Assembly (NCBI GenBank): GCA_011051715.1
Contig: DRKP01000146.1
Span: 1 to 34,421, forward strand
Direction of reading: 5' to 3'
Length of the DNA: 34,421 bases
Source: Sedimenticola thiotaurini
Lineage (GTDB): Bacteria; Pseudomonadota; Gammaproteobacteria; Chromatiales; Chromatiaceae
The translations under genes and the position numbers were made by a program. Under the pieces are notes generated by a model, which saw only the letters and a program-made list of their open reading frames with translations, was not told the DNA's origin and searched no databases. Below, in pieces: positions 27,413-34,421 of the stretch (within the stretch, counting starts at the first letter, position 1; every line of letters begins with the position of its first letter).

Positions 27413-29644
27413 GTGCGCTTCCGCATCGCCCACAAACTGCTGGCCGCCTTCCTCGTCGTCGGCCTGCTGCCGACCGCCCTGGGTGTGCTCTTCTTCTCCC
27501 GCCAGTTGACCGACTACGAGACCGTGAACGCCGGCCGCCTCGCCAGGGCGGAGGCGTTGCGTGCCGCCGACCGGCTGCAGGGGCGGGTCGGCGCCATCGT
27601 CGCCACCCTCGAGTTCCCCCGCCGGCGCCTGCAGCTGACGGACGCCGACCAGACCCTGCTGCAGTGGTGCTACGAGCGCCACCGGGAGCTGCTCAAGCTG
27701 GTGGTGCTGGACCGGGAGATGACGGTGGTCACGTCGCTGTTCCGCTATGGTTACCTGGCCCGTGGCAGCCGCCTGAACCTCGATCCGCCCCCGTCGGCGC
27801 GGGAGACGCGCATCTCGTTCGTGCAGTGGAACCTGGAGCCGCAACTGCGGATCTCGCTGCCGGTGAGGGATCTGGCCAGCGATTCCCTGCGGGGCTGGCT
27901 GTATGCCGAGATCAGCCTCAAGGGGCTGCTCTCCGGTCTCTCCACCGGGATGGCCGGCGCCGGTCGTTTCTTCATTCTCGACAGCCGCGGACGGGTGGTC
28001 TCCCATCCCGATGTGAGCCAGGTGCTGGAGGGGCGCGACCTCTCCGGTCTGGAGCCGGTGCGACGGCTGCTGCGGGGTGAGCCGGTGGCCCGGGCCGAGT
28101 ACCGCAGCACCGGCGGTGAGCAGGTGCTGGGGGTCGGTGTCGCGGTGCCGGGGCTGCCGCTCTACATCGTGCAGGAGATCCCTGTGGTCAAGGCGTATGC
28201 CCTGTCCCGGGAGCTGACCCACGCCCTCTACATGGTGTTCGGCATCGCCGCCTTCCTGCTGCTGGTGATCGCGCTGTTCATCACCCGCGCCATCACCTGG
28301 CCGCTGGAACGGCTGGAGCAGGGGACCCGGCGGGTGGAGCAGGGTGAGCTGGACTTCGAGCTGGAGAGACCGCACCAGCTGCTGCCCGACGAGCTGGGGG
28401 ACCTGGCCGCCCGCTTCAACGCCATGGTGGAGGCGCTGGAGGCGGACAAGCTGCAGCGCAGTGAGGTGGAGCAGGAGTTGCGGCGGCTGCGCAACTACCT
28501 CAACAACATCATCGACTCGATGCCGTCGCTGCTGGTGGGGGTGGATGCCGATGTCCATGTCACCCAGTGGAACATGGAAGCGGAGAGGCGCACCGGGATC
28601 CCGGCGGAGCGGGCGGTGGGCCGGGCGCTGACCGACCTGATCCCGGAGCTGGAACGGGAGATGGACAAGGTGCGGGAGGCGATTCGGGAGCGCCACGCCG
28701 TCTCCGACACCAAGGTGCCGCTGCAGGGGGCGGACGGGGAACCGCGCTATTCCGACATCACCATCTATCCCCTGGTGACCAATGGCGTCGAGGGGGTGGT
28801 GATCCGGGTGGACGATGTCACCGACCGGGTGCGGATCGAGGAGATGATGATCCAGTCCGAGAAGATGCTGATGGTGGGCGGGCTGGCGGCGGGCATGGCC
28901 CACGAGATCAACAACCCGCTGGCCGGGATCCTGCAGAACGTCCAGGTGATGCGCAACCGCATGCGTGACGGTCTGGAACAGAACCGCAGGGTGGCCCGGG
29001 AGTGCGGTGTCGACATGGTCGACATCGGCTGCTACATGGAGCGCCGCGGCCTGCTGCAGATGATCGAGGCGGTGCTGGAATCGGGCGAACGGGCCACCCG
29101 CATCGTCGCCAACATGCTCGACTTCAGCCGCAAGAGCGACGTCGGTATCGAACCGCTGGAGATCGCTCCGCTGCTGGACCGGACCATCGAGCTGGCGGCC
29201 AACGACTACGATTTGAAGAAGCGTTACGACTTCCGGCGTATCGGGATCGAGCGCGACTATGCGGACGATCTGCCGCCGGTGCCCTGTGATCCCACCAAGA
29301 TCCAGCAGGTGGTGCTCAATCTGCTGAAGAACGCCGCCCAGGCGATGGCGGAACAGGTGGACCGCAGGGAGCCACAGCGCATCGTCGTGCGCACCCGCCG
29401 TGACGGCGACTGGGCCGTGATCGAGGTGGAGGACAACGGTCCGGGCATGGACGAGTCGGTGCGCAGGCGCATCTTCGAACCCTTCTTCACCACCAAGGCG
29501 GTGGGGCTGGGTACCGGTCTGGGGCTGTCGGTCTCCTACTTCATCGTCCACGAGAATCACGGTGGCAGTCTGACCGTGGATTCGGAGCCGGGCCGGGGCA
29601 GCCGCTTCACCATCCGGTTGCCGTTGCACAGAGGGGACGGATGA
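27413..29644 (+). CDS. Membrane sensor histidine kinase (Cache-like, HAMP, PAS, HisKA, HATPase)
   Basis: The 743-residue protein has TM1 at about 9-29, a large periplasmic domain of double-Cache type (30-265, with FFILDSRGRVVSHP) and TM2 at about 268-292. A HAMP linker (ITWPLERLEQGTRRVEQGEL) and a PAS domain (about 360-475) follow. The HisKA helix contains His497 in MAHEINNPLAGI. The ATP-binding domain has the N box (QQVVLNLLKNAAQA), G1 (VEDNGPGMDE), the F box (IFEPFFTTK) and G2 (GTGLGLSVS). It should autophosphorylate and pass phosphate to the receiver encoded at the front of the operon. About 30 unusual residues (CGVDMVDIGCYMERRG) sit within the HisKA region. The GTG start follows the upstream stop by one base; the last 4 bases overlap the DsbA-like gene. 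Confidence 0.95.
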   Translation: MRFRIAHKLLAAFLVVGLLPTALGVLFFSRQLTDYETVNAGRLARAEALRAADRLQGRVGAIVATLEFPRRRLQLTDADQTLLQWCYERHRELLKLVVLDREMTVVTSLFRYGYLARGSRLNLDPPPSARETRISFVQWNLEPQLRISLPVRDLASDSLRGWLYAEISLKGLLSGLSTGMAGAGRFFILDSRGRVVSHPDVSQVLEGRDLSGLEPVRRLLRGEPVARAEYRSTGGEQVLGVGVAVPGLPLYIVQEIPVVKAYALSRELTHALYMVFGIAAFLLLVIALFITRAITWPLERLEQGTRRVEQGELDFELERPHQLLPDELGDLAARFNAMVEALEADKLQRSEVEQELRRLRNYLNNIIDSMPSLLVGVDADVHVTQWNMEAERRTGIPAERAVGRALTDLIPELEREMDKVREAIRERHAVSDTKVPLQGADGEPRYSDITIYPLVTNGVEGVVIRVDDVTDRVRIEEMMIQSEKMLMVGGLAAGMAHEINNPLAGILQNVQVMRNRMRDGLEQNRRVARECGVDMVDIGCYMERRGLLQMIEAVLESGERATRIVANMLDFSRKSDVGIEPLEIAPLLDRTIELAANDYDLKKRYDFRRIGIERDYADDLPPVPCDPTKIQQVVLNLLKNAAQAMAEQVDRREPQRIVVRTRRDGDWAVIEVEDNGPGMDESVRRRIFEPFFTTKAVGLGTGLGLSVSYFIVHENHGGSLTVDSEPGRGSRFTIRLPLHRGDG

Positions 29645-30258
29645 GCCCACCGGACCGGCAGCTGGTCTACGTGCACGACCCCATGTGTTCCTGGTGCTGG
29701 GCGTTCCGGCCGGTGTGGGCGTCGATCCGCTCCGCCCTGCCGCTGGAGCTGGTGCCGCGCAACCTGCTCGGCGGCCTGGCGCCGGACAGCGACGAGCCGA
29801 TGCCGGCCGGGATGCAGCGCACCATCCGCGGCATCTGGAGCAACATCCAGCAGCGGGTCCCCGGGACCGGGTTCAATTTCGACTTCTGGGAGCGGTGCAA
29901 CCCCCGGCGTTCCACCTGGCCCGCCTGCCGGGCGGTGATCGCCGCCCGGCTGCAGTCGCCGGCATGGGAGGAACCGATGATCCTGGCCATTCAGCAGGCC
30001 TACTATCTGCAGGCGCGCAACCCGTCCGACCGGGAGACGCTGGTGGAACTGGCGCGGGAGACGGGGCTGGATGCGGAACGCTTCGCCGGGGATCTGGATT
30101 CCGCGCCGGTACGCGCGGCCCTGCGGGATGAGATCACCCTGGCGCGCCGCCTCGGCGCTGACGGCTTTCCCAGCCTGGTACTGCTGGAGGAGGGGCGGGC
30201 CCGGCTGCTGCAGCTGGACTACCGGGATCCCGGCGTGGTGCTGGCACAGCTCGGGTGA
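29641..30258 (+). CDS. DsbA-family thioredoxin-fold protein (cytosolic)
   Basis: The 205-residue protein begins with a beta strand and VHDPMCSWCWAF, placing a CxxC (Cys16, Cys19) at the thioredoxin-fold active site. A helical insertion follows, then a cis-Pro loop (GADGFPSLVLLEEGR), in the DsbA/FrnE-like arrangement. There is no signal peptide, so it should act in the cytosol as a thiol oxidoreductase or isomerase rather than as a periplasmic DsbA. Two further cysteines (WERCNPRRSTWPAC) may form a regulatory pair. It overlaps the histidine kinase gene by 4 bp (ATGA at 29641-29644), implying co-translation, so a functional link to the signalling system is likely but unproven. Confidence 0.9.
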   Translation: MSPPDRQLVYVHDPMCSWCWAFRPVWASIRSALPLELVPRNLLGGLAPDSDEPMPAGMQRTIRGIWSNIQQRVPGTGFNFDFWERCNPRRSTWPACRAVIAARLQSPAWEEPMILAIQQAYYLQARNPSDRETLVELARETGLDAERFAGDLDSAPVRAALRDEITLARRLGADGFPSLVLLEEGRARLLQLDYRDPGVVLAQLG

Positions 30259-30273
30259 GGGCGGGGGCCGTTG

Positions 30274-30295
30274 TTCGCGGTGCTCCTGCCGCGAA
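30274..30295. terminator. Hairpin in the convergent gap after the DsbA-like gene
   Basis: TTCGCGG (30274-30280) and CCGCGAA (30289-30295) form a 7-bp stem with an 8-base loop (TGCTCCTG). It lies in the 44-bp gap between convergent genes and could serve both as a bidirectional terminator. The sequence also resembles half of the REP-like repeats at 13-16.5 kb. There is no T-run. Confidence 0.4.
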
Positions 30296-30302
30296 TCTCC
30301 GC

Positions 30303-30965
30303 TCAGAACCGCAGCTTCTCCGCCGCCCGGGGATCGTCGATGAACCGGTTGCGGTTGCCCTGCACCCGTTCGATCCGATCATTGCGCAGCCGCTCCTCCG
30401 CGTCCGGTGGGTCCTCCCGGTTCCAGCGCTTGAGCAGGTCGGCCTGGCGCCGGTAGATCCTCAGACCGTAGGCGTCGTGCATGTAGAACATGGCGCGGGC
30501 GATGTTGCCCCGCACCTCGGGCCGCGGCTCCACCCGGCGGGTGCGCGGATCGAACTCGAAGTCGCAGCGGCCATATTCCCGTTCCTCGCCCCGGACCATG
30601 CCGAACGGGAAGCTGCTGCGGATCTTGTTGATGTCCTTCCGGGAGGGGTAGAAGTTGTGCATGTCCGCCTCGATCCGGTTGAAGCGGGGACTGGAGCGGC
30701 GGCAGTCGTCGCGCCGGCCGCAGCGCTCCGCCCTGGCCACCCAGGACATGGGGTAGACGTGCTCGACGTTGTAGCGCCGGTCCTTGTGCGGCGGGAAGCG
30801 GTCGCCGCAGTAGAGGGTCTCGCCGCCGTCCGGATAGACCTGGCGCCAGAACCGGGGCAGGGACTCGAAGTAGTCCCGGAACACCCGTTGTCCTCCGGCC
30901 AGGCCGCTGCCGGCAACGGCCAGGAGCAGAAGGAGGACGAGGAAGGTGGCAATGGTCTGGCGCAT
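30303..30965 (-). CDS. Secreted endonuclease I (EndA)-family nuclease
   Basis: The 220-residue precursor has a signal peptide (TIATFLVLLLLLAVAGSGLA) and a mature endonuclease I domain. It shows NVEHVYPMSW (catalytic His region of the beta-beta-alpha-metal type fold), DMHNFYPSRKDINKIRS and RCDFEFDPRTRRVEPRPEVRGNIARAMFYM, the most diagnostic block. The family degrades DNA in the periplasm or outside the cell. The cysteines in YCGD, ERCGRRDDC and GRCDF probably form disulfides. It follows the CBS gene by 56 bp on the same strand and converges on the signalling operon. Confidence 0.92.
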   Translation of the reverse strand: MRQTIATFLVLLLLLAVAGSGLAGGQRVFRDYFESLPRFWRQVYPDGGETLYCGDRFPPHKDRRYNVEHVYPMSWVARAERCGRRDDCRRSSPRFNRIEADMHNFYPSRKDINKIRSSFPFGMVRGEEREYGRCDFEFDPRTRRVEPRPEVRGNIARAMFYMHDAYGLRIYRRQADLLKRWNREDPPDAEERLRNDRIERVQGNRNRFIDDPRAAEKLRF

Positions 30966-31021
30966 GGGTCGGTGTCCTGTACTGATCGCAACACCCGCAA
31001 GGTACCAGAAAACAGTCCCGG

Positions 31022-31450
31022 TCAGGCGCTGATATAGTCGCGCAGGTACTTCACCTCCACCGAGACATCCTTCAGCTTCGCCTTGACCAGGTCACCGATG
31101 GAGATCATGCCCATCGGCCTGCCTCCGCTCAGCACCGGCAGGTGACGGAAGCGCTGCCCGGTCATCAGCGACATCGCCTGATCGGTGGTCCAGTCGGGTG
31201 TCGCCACCACCAGGTCCGGTGTCATCACCTCGCTGATCAGGGCCTCGCCCAGGCTGCCATCGTGGTCGGCGCAGAAGCGCAGGATGTCCCGTTCGGTGAC
31301 GATGCCGCAGAGCCTGTCGTCGTCCCCGGTGACCAGCAGGGATCCCACCTTGTGGTCGCACATGGTGTGGATGGCGTCCAGGATGCGGGTGGAGGAGGTG
31401 ACATAGATGATGGAGGTACCTTTCTGGTCCAGCAGCTCTTGCAGGGTCAT
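31022..31450 (-). CDS. Two-CBS-domain protein
   Basis: The 142-residue protein consists of a tandem CBS pair (Bateman module) and a short tail. CBS1 is around TSSTRILDAIHTMCDHKVGSLLV...GIVTERDILRF, and CBS2 around DLVVATPDWTTDQAMSLMTGQRFRHLPVL...GMISIGDLVK. Such modules bind adenine nucleotides or S-adenosyl compounds and regulate partners; stand-alone copies are common and rarely characterised. The start at 31450 (MTLQELLDQKG) is preferred because GAGGA lies about 7 bases upstream. An in-frame ATG eight codons earlier lacks such a site. A TATACT box lies upstream. Confidence 0.92.
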   Translation of the reverse strand: MTLQELLDQKGTSIIYVTSSTRILDAIHTMCDHKVGSLLVTGDDDRLCGIVTERDILRFCADHDGSLGEALISEVMTPDLVVATPDWTTDQAMSLMTGQRFRHLPVLSGGRPMGMISIGDLVKAKLKDVSVEVKYLRDYISA

Positions 31451-31486
31451 GTCTTGTCCTCGTATAGAAAACATCTATGACTTTCC

Positions 31487-31492
31487 AGTATA
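31487..31492 (-). promoter_or_regulatory. Possible -10 box of the CBS gene
   Basis: TATACT on the minus strand, about 37 bases upstream of the ATG, matches the -10 consensus in 5 of 6 positions. The -35 region (CTTCCA at 17 bp) is weak. Confidence 0.35.
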
Positions 31493-31729
31493 GGACGCTT
31501 TGCATCGCCTGGAAGGGAGCCCCGGGATCGCCTGGCGGACGAGGTGGGCGGATTCGGCATCATCTGCTAGGCTGAAACGGAAGGTGATCCCGCTGTCCGG
31601 CACGGTCAATCCTTCACTCTGCCCCGGCCCATTCTGCAAACTGCTTCGCAGGACTGAGGGATATCCATGGGGGGCTGGATGGATTTCTTATTAAAACAAT
31701 AAAAATAAGCAGTTACGGTAAGAATCGGC

Positions 31730-31759
31730 TTTACTGGAGGGGCGCTTCAGGACCATAAT
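31730..31759 (+). promoter_or_regulatory. Predicted promoter of prpE in a 449-bp non-coding gap
   Basis: TTTACT (31730-31735) and CATAAT (31754-31759) are separated by 18 bp and match the sigma-70 boxes at 4 and 5 of 6 positions. A markedly AT-rich tract lies just upstream (31686-31712). The leader to the prpE ATG would be about 135 bases. I see no PrpR or sigma-54 (-24/-12) element and no gene in the rest of 31451-31899. Confidence 0.45.
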
Positions 31760-31899
31760 CCAAAATGTTTGCAATTCGGCTGGCGTGCCGGCGTGAATGG
31801 GTCGATGGCGTTCAGGGGATCCGTTTCCGGCACCCGGATGGATGTAACACAGCCCGGCCGCAGACAGCTGGCCAGGCCCTCGACGATGGAAGAACAATC

Positions 31900-33789
31900 A
31901 TGAGCTATCAAGAGGTCTATACCCGTTCACTGCAGGATCCCGAAGGCTTCTGGGGCGAGGCCGCCGCCGGCATCGACTGGTACAAACCCTGGGACAGGGT
32001 GCTGGACGACAGCAACAAGCCCTTCTACCGCTGGTTCACCGGCGGTGAACTCAATACCTGCTACAACGCCCTCGACCGCCACGTGGAGAACGGGCGCGCC
32101 GATCAGGCGGCGCTGATCTACGACAGCCCGGTCACCGGTGACGGCCGCAGCTACAGCTACCGTGAGCTGCGCGACGAGGTGGCCGCCTTCGCCGGCGCCC
32201 TGCGTGCCCGGGGGGTGGAGAAGGGTGACCGGGTGATCCTCTACATGCCGATGATTCCCCAGGCGGTGATCGCCATGCTCGCCTGCGCCCGCATCGGCGC
32301 CATTCATTCCGTGGTGTTTGGCGGTTTCGCCGCCAAGGAACTGGCCACCCGCATCGATGACGCCCGGCCGAAGGTGATGGTCTCCGCCTCCTGCGGCATC
32401 GAGGTGAACCGGGTGATCGAGTACAAGCCGCTGCTGGACGAGGCGATCGGGCTGGCCGGCCACAAGCCGGACCACTGTATCATCTTCCAGCGTCCCCAGG
32501 CGCAGGCGGCGATGCAGCCCGGTCGCGATCTGGACTGGAACGAGGCGGTGGCCGCGGCGGAACCGGCCGATTGCGTGCCGTTGCTGGCCACCGATCCGCT
32601 CTACATCCTCTACACCTCCGGTACCACCGGCCAGCCGAAGGGGGTGGTGCGCGACAACGGTGGCCACGCGGTGGCCATGCGCTGGAGCATGAAGGCGGTC
32701 TACAACGTGGAGCCGGGCGACGTCTACTGGGCCGCCTCCGACGTCGGCTGGGTGGTGGGCCACTCCTATATCGTCTACGGCCCCCTGCTGCACGGCTGTA
32801 CCACCATCCTCTACGAGGGCAAGCCGGTGGGCACCCCGGACCCGGGCGCCTTCTGGCGGGTGATCTCCGAGCACCGGGTGAAGGTGATGTTCACCGCGCC
32901 CACCGCCTTCCGCGCCATCAAGCGAGAGGATCCGGAGGGGGAGTATCTGAAGAAATACGACCTGTCCCGTTTCGAGGCCCTGTTCCTGGCCGGCGAGCGC
33001 TGTGATCCGGACACCCTGGCCTGGGCCGAGCAGCAGCTCCGGGTGCCGGTGATCGACCACTGGTGGCAGACCGAGACCGGCTGGGCCATCGCGGCCAACT
33101 GTCTCGGTATCGAGCAGCTGCCGGTGAAGCCGGGATCGCCCACCAAGGCGGTGCCCGGGTATGACGTGCGCATCCTGGACGAGAACGGCAACGAGGAGCC
33201 GGCCGGCGAGATCGGCCGCATCATGATCCGGCTGCCCCTGCCCCCCGGCTGCCTGCCCACCCTGTGGCAGAACGACGACCGCTACCTGGAGTCCTACCTG
33301 AGCGCCCAGCCCGGCTACTACCTCACCGGCGACGCCGGCTTCAAGGACGAGGACGACTACCTGTGGATCATGAGCCGCATCGACGACATCATCAACGTCG
33401 CCGGTCACCGTCTCTCCACCGGCGCCATGGAGGAGGTGCTCGCCTCCCATCCGGACGTGGCCGAATGCGCCGTCATCGGTGCCGCCGACCAGCTCAAGGG
33501 CGAGCTGCCGGTGGGGCTGGTGGTGTTGAAGGCCGGCGCCGACCGCGACGAGCAGGAGATCGTCGACGAGCTGATCTCCCTGGTACGGCAGAAGATCGGC
33601 CCGGTGGCGGCGTTCAAGAAGGTGACCGTGGTGCAGCGCCTGCCCAAGACCCGCTCCGGCAAGATCCTGCGCGGCACCATGAAGAAGATCGCCGACAGCC
33701 AGGAATACAAGGTCCCGGCCACCATCGACGACCCCGCCATCCTGGACGAGATCACCCAGGCCCTGATCCGCATCGGCTATGCCAAATGA
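31900..33789 (+). CDS. prpE: Propionyl-CoA synthetase (acyl-CoA synthetase family)
   Basis: Activates propionate with ATP and CoA via propionyl-AMP, in the cytosol. The 629-residue protein is collinear with PrpE (E. coli 628). It shows an ACS N-terminal motif (FWGEAAAGIDWYKPWDRVLD), the A3 loop YTSGTTGQPKG near 238-248, DVGWVVGHSYIVYGPLL, the A5 motif HWWQTETGW, GDAGFKDEDDY, and the catalytic lysine of A10 in KTRSGKIL (Lys588). The start at 31900 gives the PrpE-typical MSYQEVYTRSLQDPE and has GGAAGA upstream. Acetyl-CoA synthetase is the alternative, but the N-terminus and the downstream methylmalonyl-CoA mutase favour propionate. Lys588 is where acetylation controls the family. Confidence 0.93.
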   Translation: MSYQEVYTRSLQDPEGFWGEAAAGIDWYKPWDRVLDDSNKPFYRWFTGGELNTCYNALDRHVENGRADQAALIYDSPVTGDGRSYSYRELRDEVAAFAGALRARGVEKGDRVILYMPMIPQAVIAMLACARIGAIHSVVFGGFAAKELATRIDDARPKVMVSASCGIEVNRVIEYKPLLDEAIGLAGHKPDHCIIFQRPQAQAAMQPGRDLDWNEAVAAAEPADCVPLLATDPLYILYTSGTTGQPKGVVRDNGGHAVAMRWSMKAVYNVEPGDVYWAASDVGWVVGHSYIVYGPLLHGCTTILYEGKPVGTPDPGAFWRVISEHRVKVMFTAPTAFRAIKREDPEGEYLKKYDLSRFEALFLAGERCDPDTLAWAEQQLRVPVIDHWWQTETGWAIAANCLGIEQLPVKPGSPTKAVPGYDVRILDENGNEEPAGEIGRIMIRLPLPPGCLPTLWQNDDRYLESYLSAQPGYYLTGDAGFKDEDDYLWIMSRIDDIINVAGHRLSTGAMEEVLASHPDVAECAVIGAADQLKGELPVGLVVLKAGADRDEQEIVDELISLVRQKIGPVAAFKKVTVVQRLPKTRSGKILRGTMKKIADSQEYKVPATIDDPAILDEITQALIRIGYAK

Positions 33790-33791
33790 CA

Positions 33792-33855
33792 GGGCAGAGG
33801 GCCGAGGGCCGAGGAGCCGGTAAGACAACCTCGGCCCTCGGCCCTCGGCCCTTTT
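33792..33855 (+). terminator. Very long GC-rich hairpin between prpE and the mutase gene
   Basis: Left arm 33792-33814 and right arm 33829-33851 pair over 23 bp with one mismatch, closing a 14-base loop, followed by TTTT (33852-33855). The arms are built of tandem 7-mers: GCCGAGG twice plus a degenerate copy on the left, CCTCGGC three times on the right. It starts 2 bases after the prpE stop codon and ends 6 bases before the GGGGAG ribosome site of the mutase gene. It may be a partial terminator or attenuator, or a processing/stability element setting the ratio of the two products. Confidence 0.75.
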
Positions 33856-33871
33856 CCCCTGGGGAGTGACC

Positions 33872-34421
33872 ATGCCCGACAAACCCACCCTCGACGACTG
33901 GAGACGACTGGCGGAGAAGGAGCTGCGCGGGCGGTCCCTTGACGAGCTGACCTGGCACACGCCGGAGGGGATCGACGTCAGGCCCCTCTATACCCGGGAC
34001 GACCTGGAGGCCCTGGAGCGGGTGGACACCCTGCCCGGCTTCCCGCCCTACATGCGTGGCCCCCACGCCACCATGTACGCCGGCCGGCCCTGGACCGTGC
34101 GCCAGTACGCCGGCTACTCCACCGCCGAGGAGTCCAACGCCTTCTACCGGCGCAATCTGGCGGCGGGCCAGCAGGGGCTGTCGGTGGCCTTCGACCTGGC
34201 CACCCACCGTGGCTACGACTCGGACCACCCGCGGGTGGAGGGGGACGTGGGCAAGGCCGGGGTCGCCATCGACTCGGTGGAGGACATGAAGATCCTGTTC
34301 GACGGCATCCCGCTGGACCGGGTCTCGGTCTCCATGACCATGAACGGGGCGGTACTGCCGATCATGGCCGGCTACATCGTCGCCGCCGAGGAGCAGGGGG
34401 TGAGCCCGGAACAGCTCTCCG
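33872..34421 (+). CDS. scpA: Methylmalonyl-CoA mutase, N-terminal part (3' end outside window)
   Basis: The open frame runs to the window edge and encodes 183 residues of the coenzyme B12-dependent mutase catalytic chain. This begins [20 protein letters not shown], then [26 protein letters not shown], split by family numbering, [20 protein letters not shown], and [20 protein letters not shown]. These blocks belong to the substrate-binding barrel and closely follow ScpA/MutB. The enzyme interconverts (R)-methylmalonyl-CoA and succinyl-CoA. With prpE immediately upstream, propionate would enter the TCA cycle via propionyl-CoA carboxylation and this mutase. GGGGAG (33861-33866) lies 5 bases before the ATG. 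Whether it is the single-chain form or a large subunit with a separate partner cannot be decided from this fragment. Confidence 0.95.
   Translation, partial: MPDKPTLDDWRRLAEKELRGRSLDELTWHTPEGIDVRPLYTRDDLEALERVDTLPGFPPYMRGPHATMYAGRPWTVRQYAGYSTAEESNAFYRRNLAAGQQGLSVAFDLATHRGYDSDHPRVEGDVGKAGVAIDSVEDMKILFDGIPLDRVSVSMTMNGAVLPIMAGYIVAAEEQGVSPEQLS

Noticed and set aside
31451-31899. Sigma-54 promoter or PrpR site ahead of prpE, and a small gene in the gap
   Set aside because: There is no GG-N10-GC element with proper spacing to a -12/-24 consensus, and the only open frames lack ribosome sites and resemble nothing known.

Overview
The window looks like a high-GC (clearly above 60 %) gammaproteobacterial chromosome with dense, mostly operonic genes. 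Evidence for this is a bifunctional chorismate mutase/prephenate dehydrogenase of the TyrA type, a full-length cobalamin-dependent MetH, KpsC/KpsS-type capsule enzymes, a di-haem cytochrome c peroxidase with an FNR-like box, a PqiA-type membrane protein, and REP-like 'GTAGGAGCG' repeats. A Chromatiales or sulfur-oxidiser-like relative is possible, but that is inference. No tRNA, rRNA, CRISPR array, insertion sequence or phage gene was seen.

Layout. (1) 1-7073, plus strand: the C-terminal part of a secreted RTX calcium-binding protein, a strong terminator, then a type I secretion ABC exporter, its HlyD-type adaptor and a family 4 glycosyltransferase. These three are joined by two ATGA/GTGA overlaps, and a family 2 glycosyltransferase follows. 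(2) 7096-12126, minus strand: a PAPS-type sulfotransferase, an SDR oxidoreductase, KpsS and KpsC, which form a capsule lipid-linker and modification block. A divergent LpxC paralogue (12166-13092, plus) starts 39 bp from kpsC. (3) 13.1-20.2 kb: a Bcp/PrxQ peroxiredoxin, a PqiA-like membrane protein, a methionine gamma-lyase-like PLP enzyme and metH. REP-like hairpins are scattered between them, and two of these supply the stop codon of the neighbouring gene. (4) 20.3-26 kb, plus: a di-haem cytochrome c peroxidase behind an FNR/ANR-like promoter, a periplasmic-binding/PAS/PAS membrane sensor with no output domain, an alkaline-phosphatase-superfamily phosphodiesterase, and tyrA. (5) 26.0-30.3 kb, plus: a compact four-gene signalling operon (lone receiver, orphan periplasmic binding protein, Cache-HAMP-PAS histidine kinase, DsbA-like thioredoxin-fold protein). 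(6) 30.3-31.5 kb, minus: a secreted endonuclease I-like protein and a two-CBS protein. (7) 31.9 kb to the end, plus: propionyl-CoA synthetase (prpE) and the start of methylmalonyl-CoA mutase, separated by a very long hairpin.

How they fit together. The left third is a cell-surface region (secreted RTX protein, exporter, glycosyltransferases, capsule and possible sulfation). The centre is methionine metabolism and peroxide defence. The right end is propionate assimilation through methylmalonyl-CoA, whose mutase shares the cobalamin requirement of MetH. The most unusual items are the kpsC-linked LpxC paralogue, the orphan binding protein/histidine kinase/receiver/DsbA operon, the exporter with an added charged tail containing an AT-hook-like motif, the output-less PAS sensor, the prpE-mutase hairpin and the stop-codon-donating repeats.
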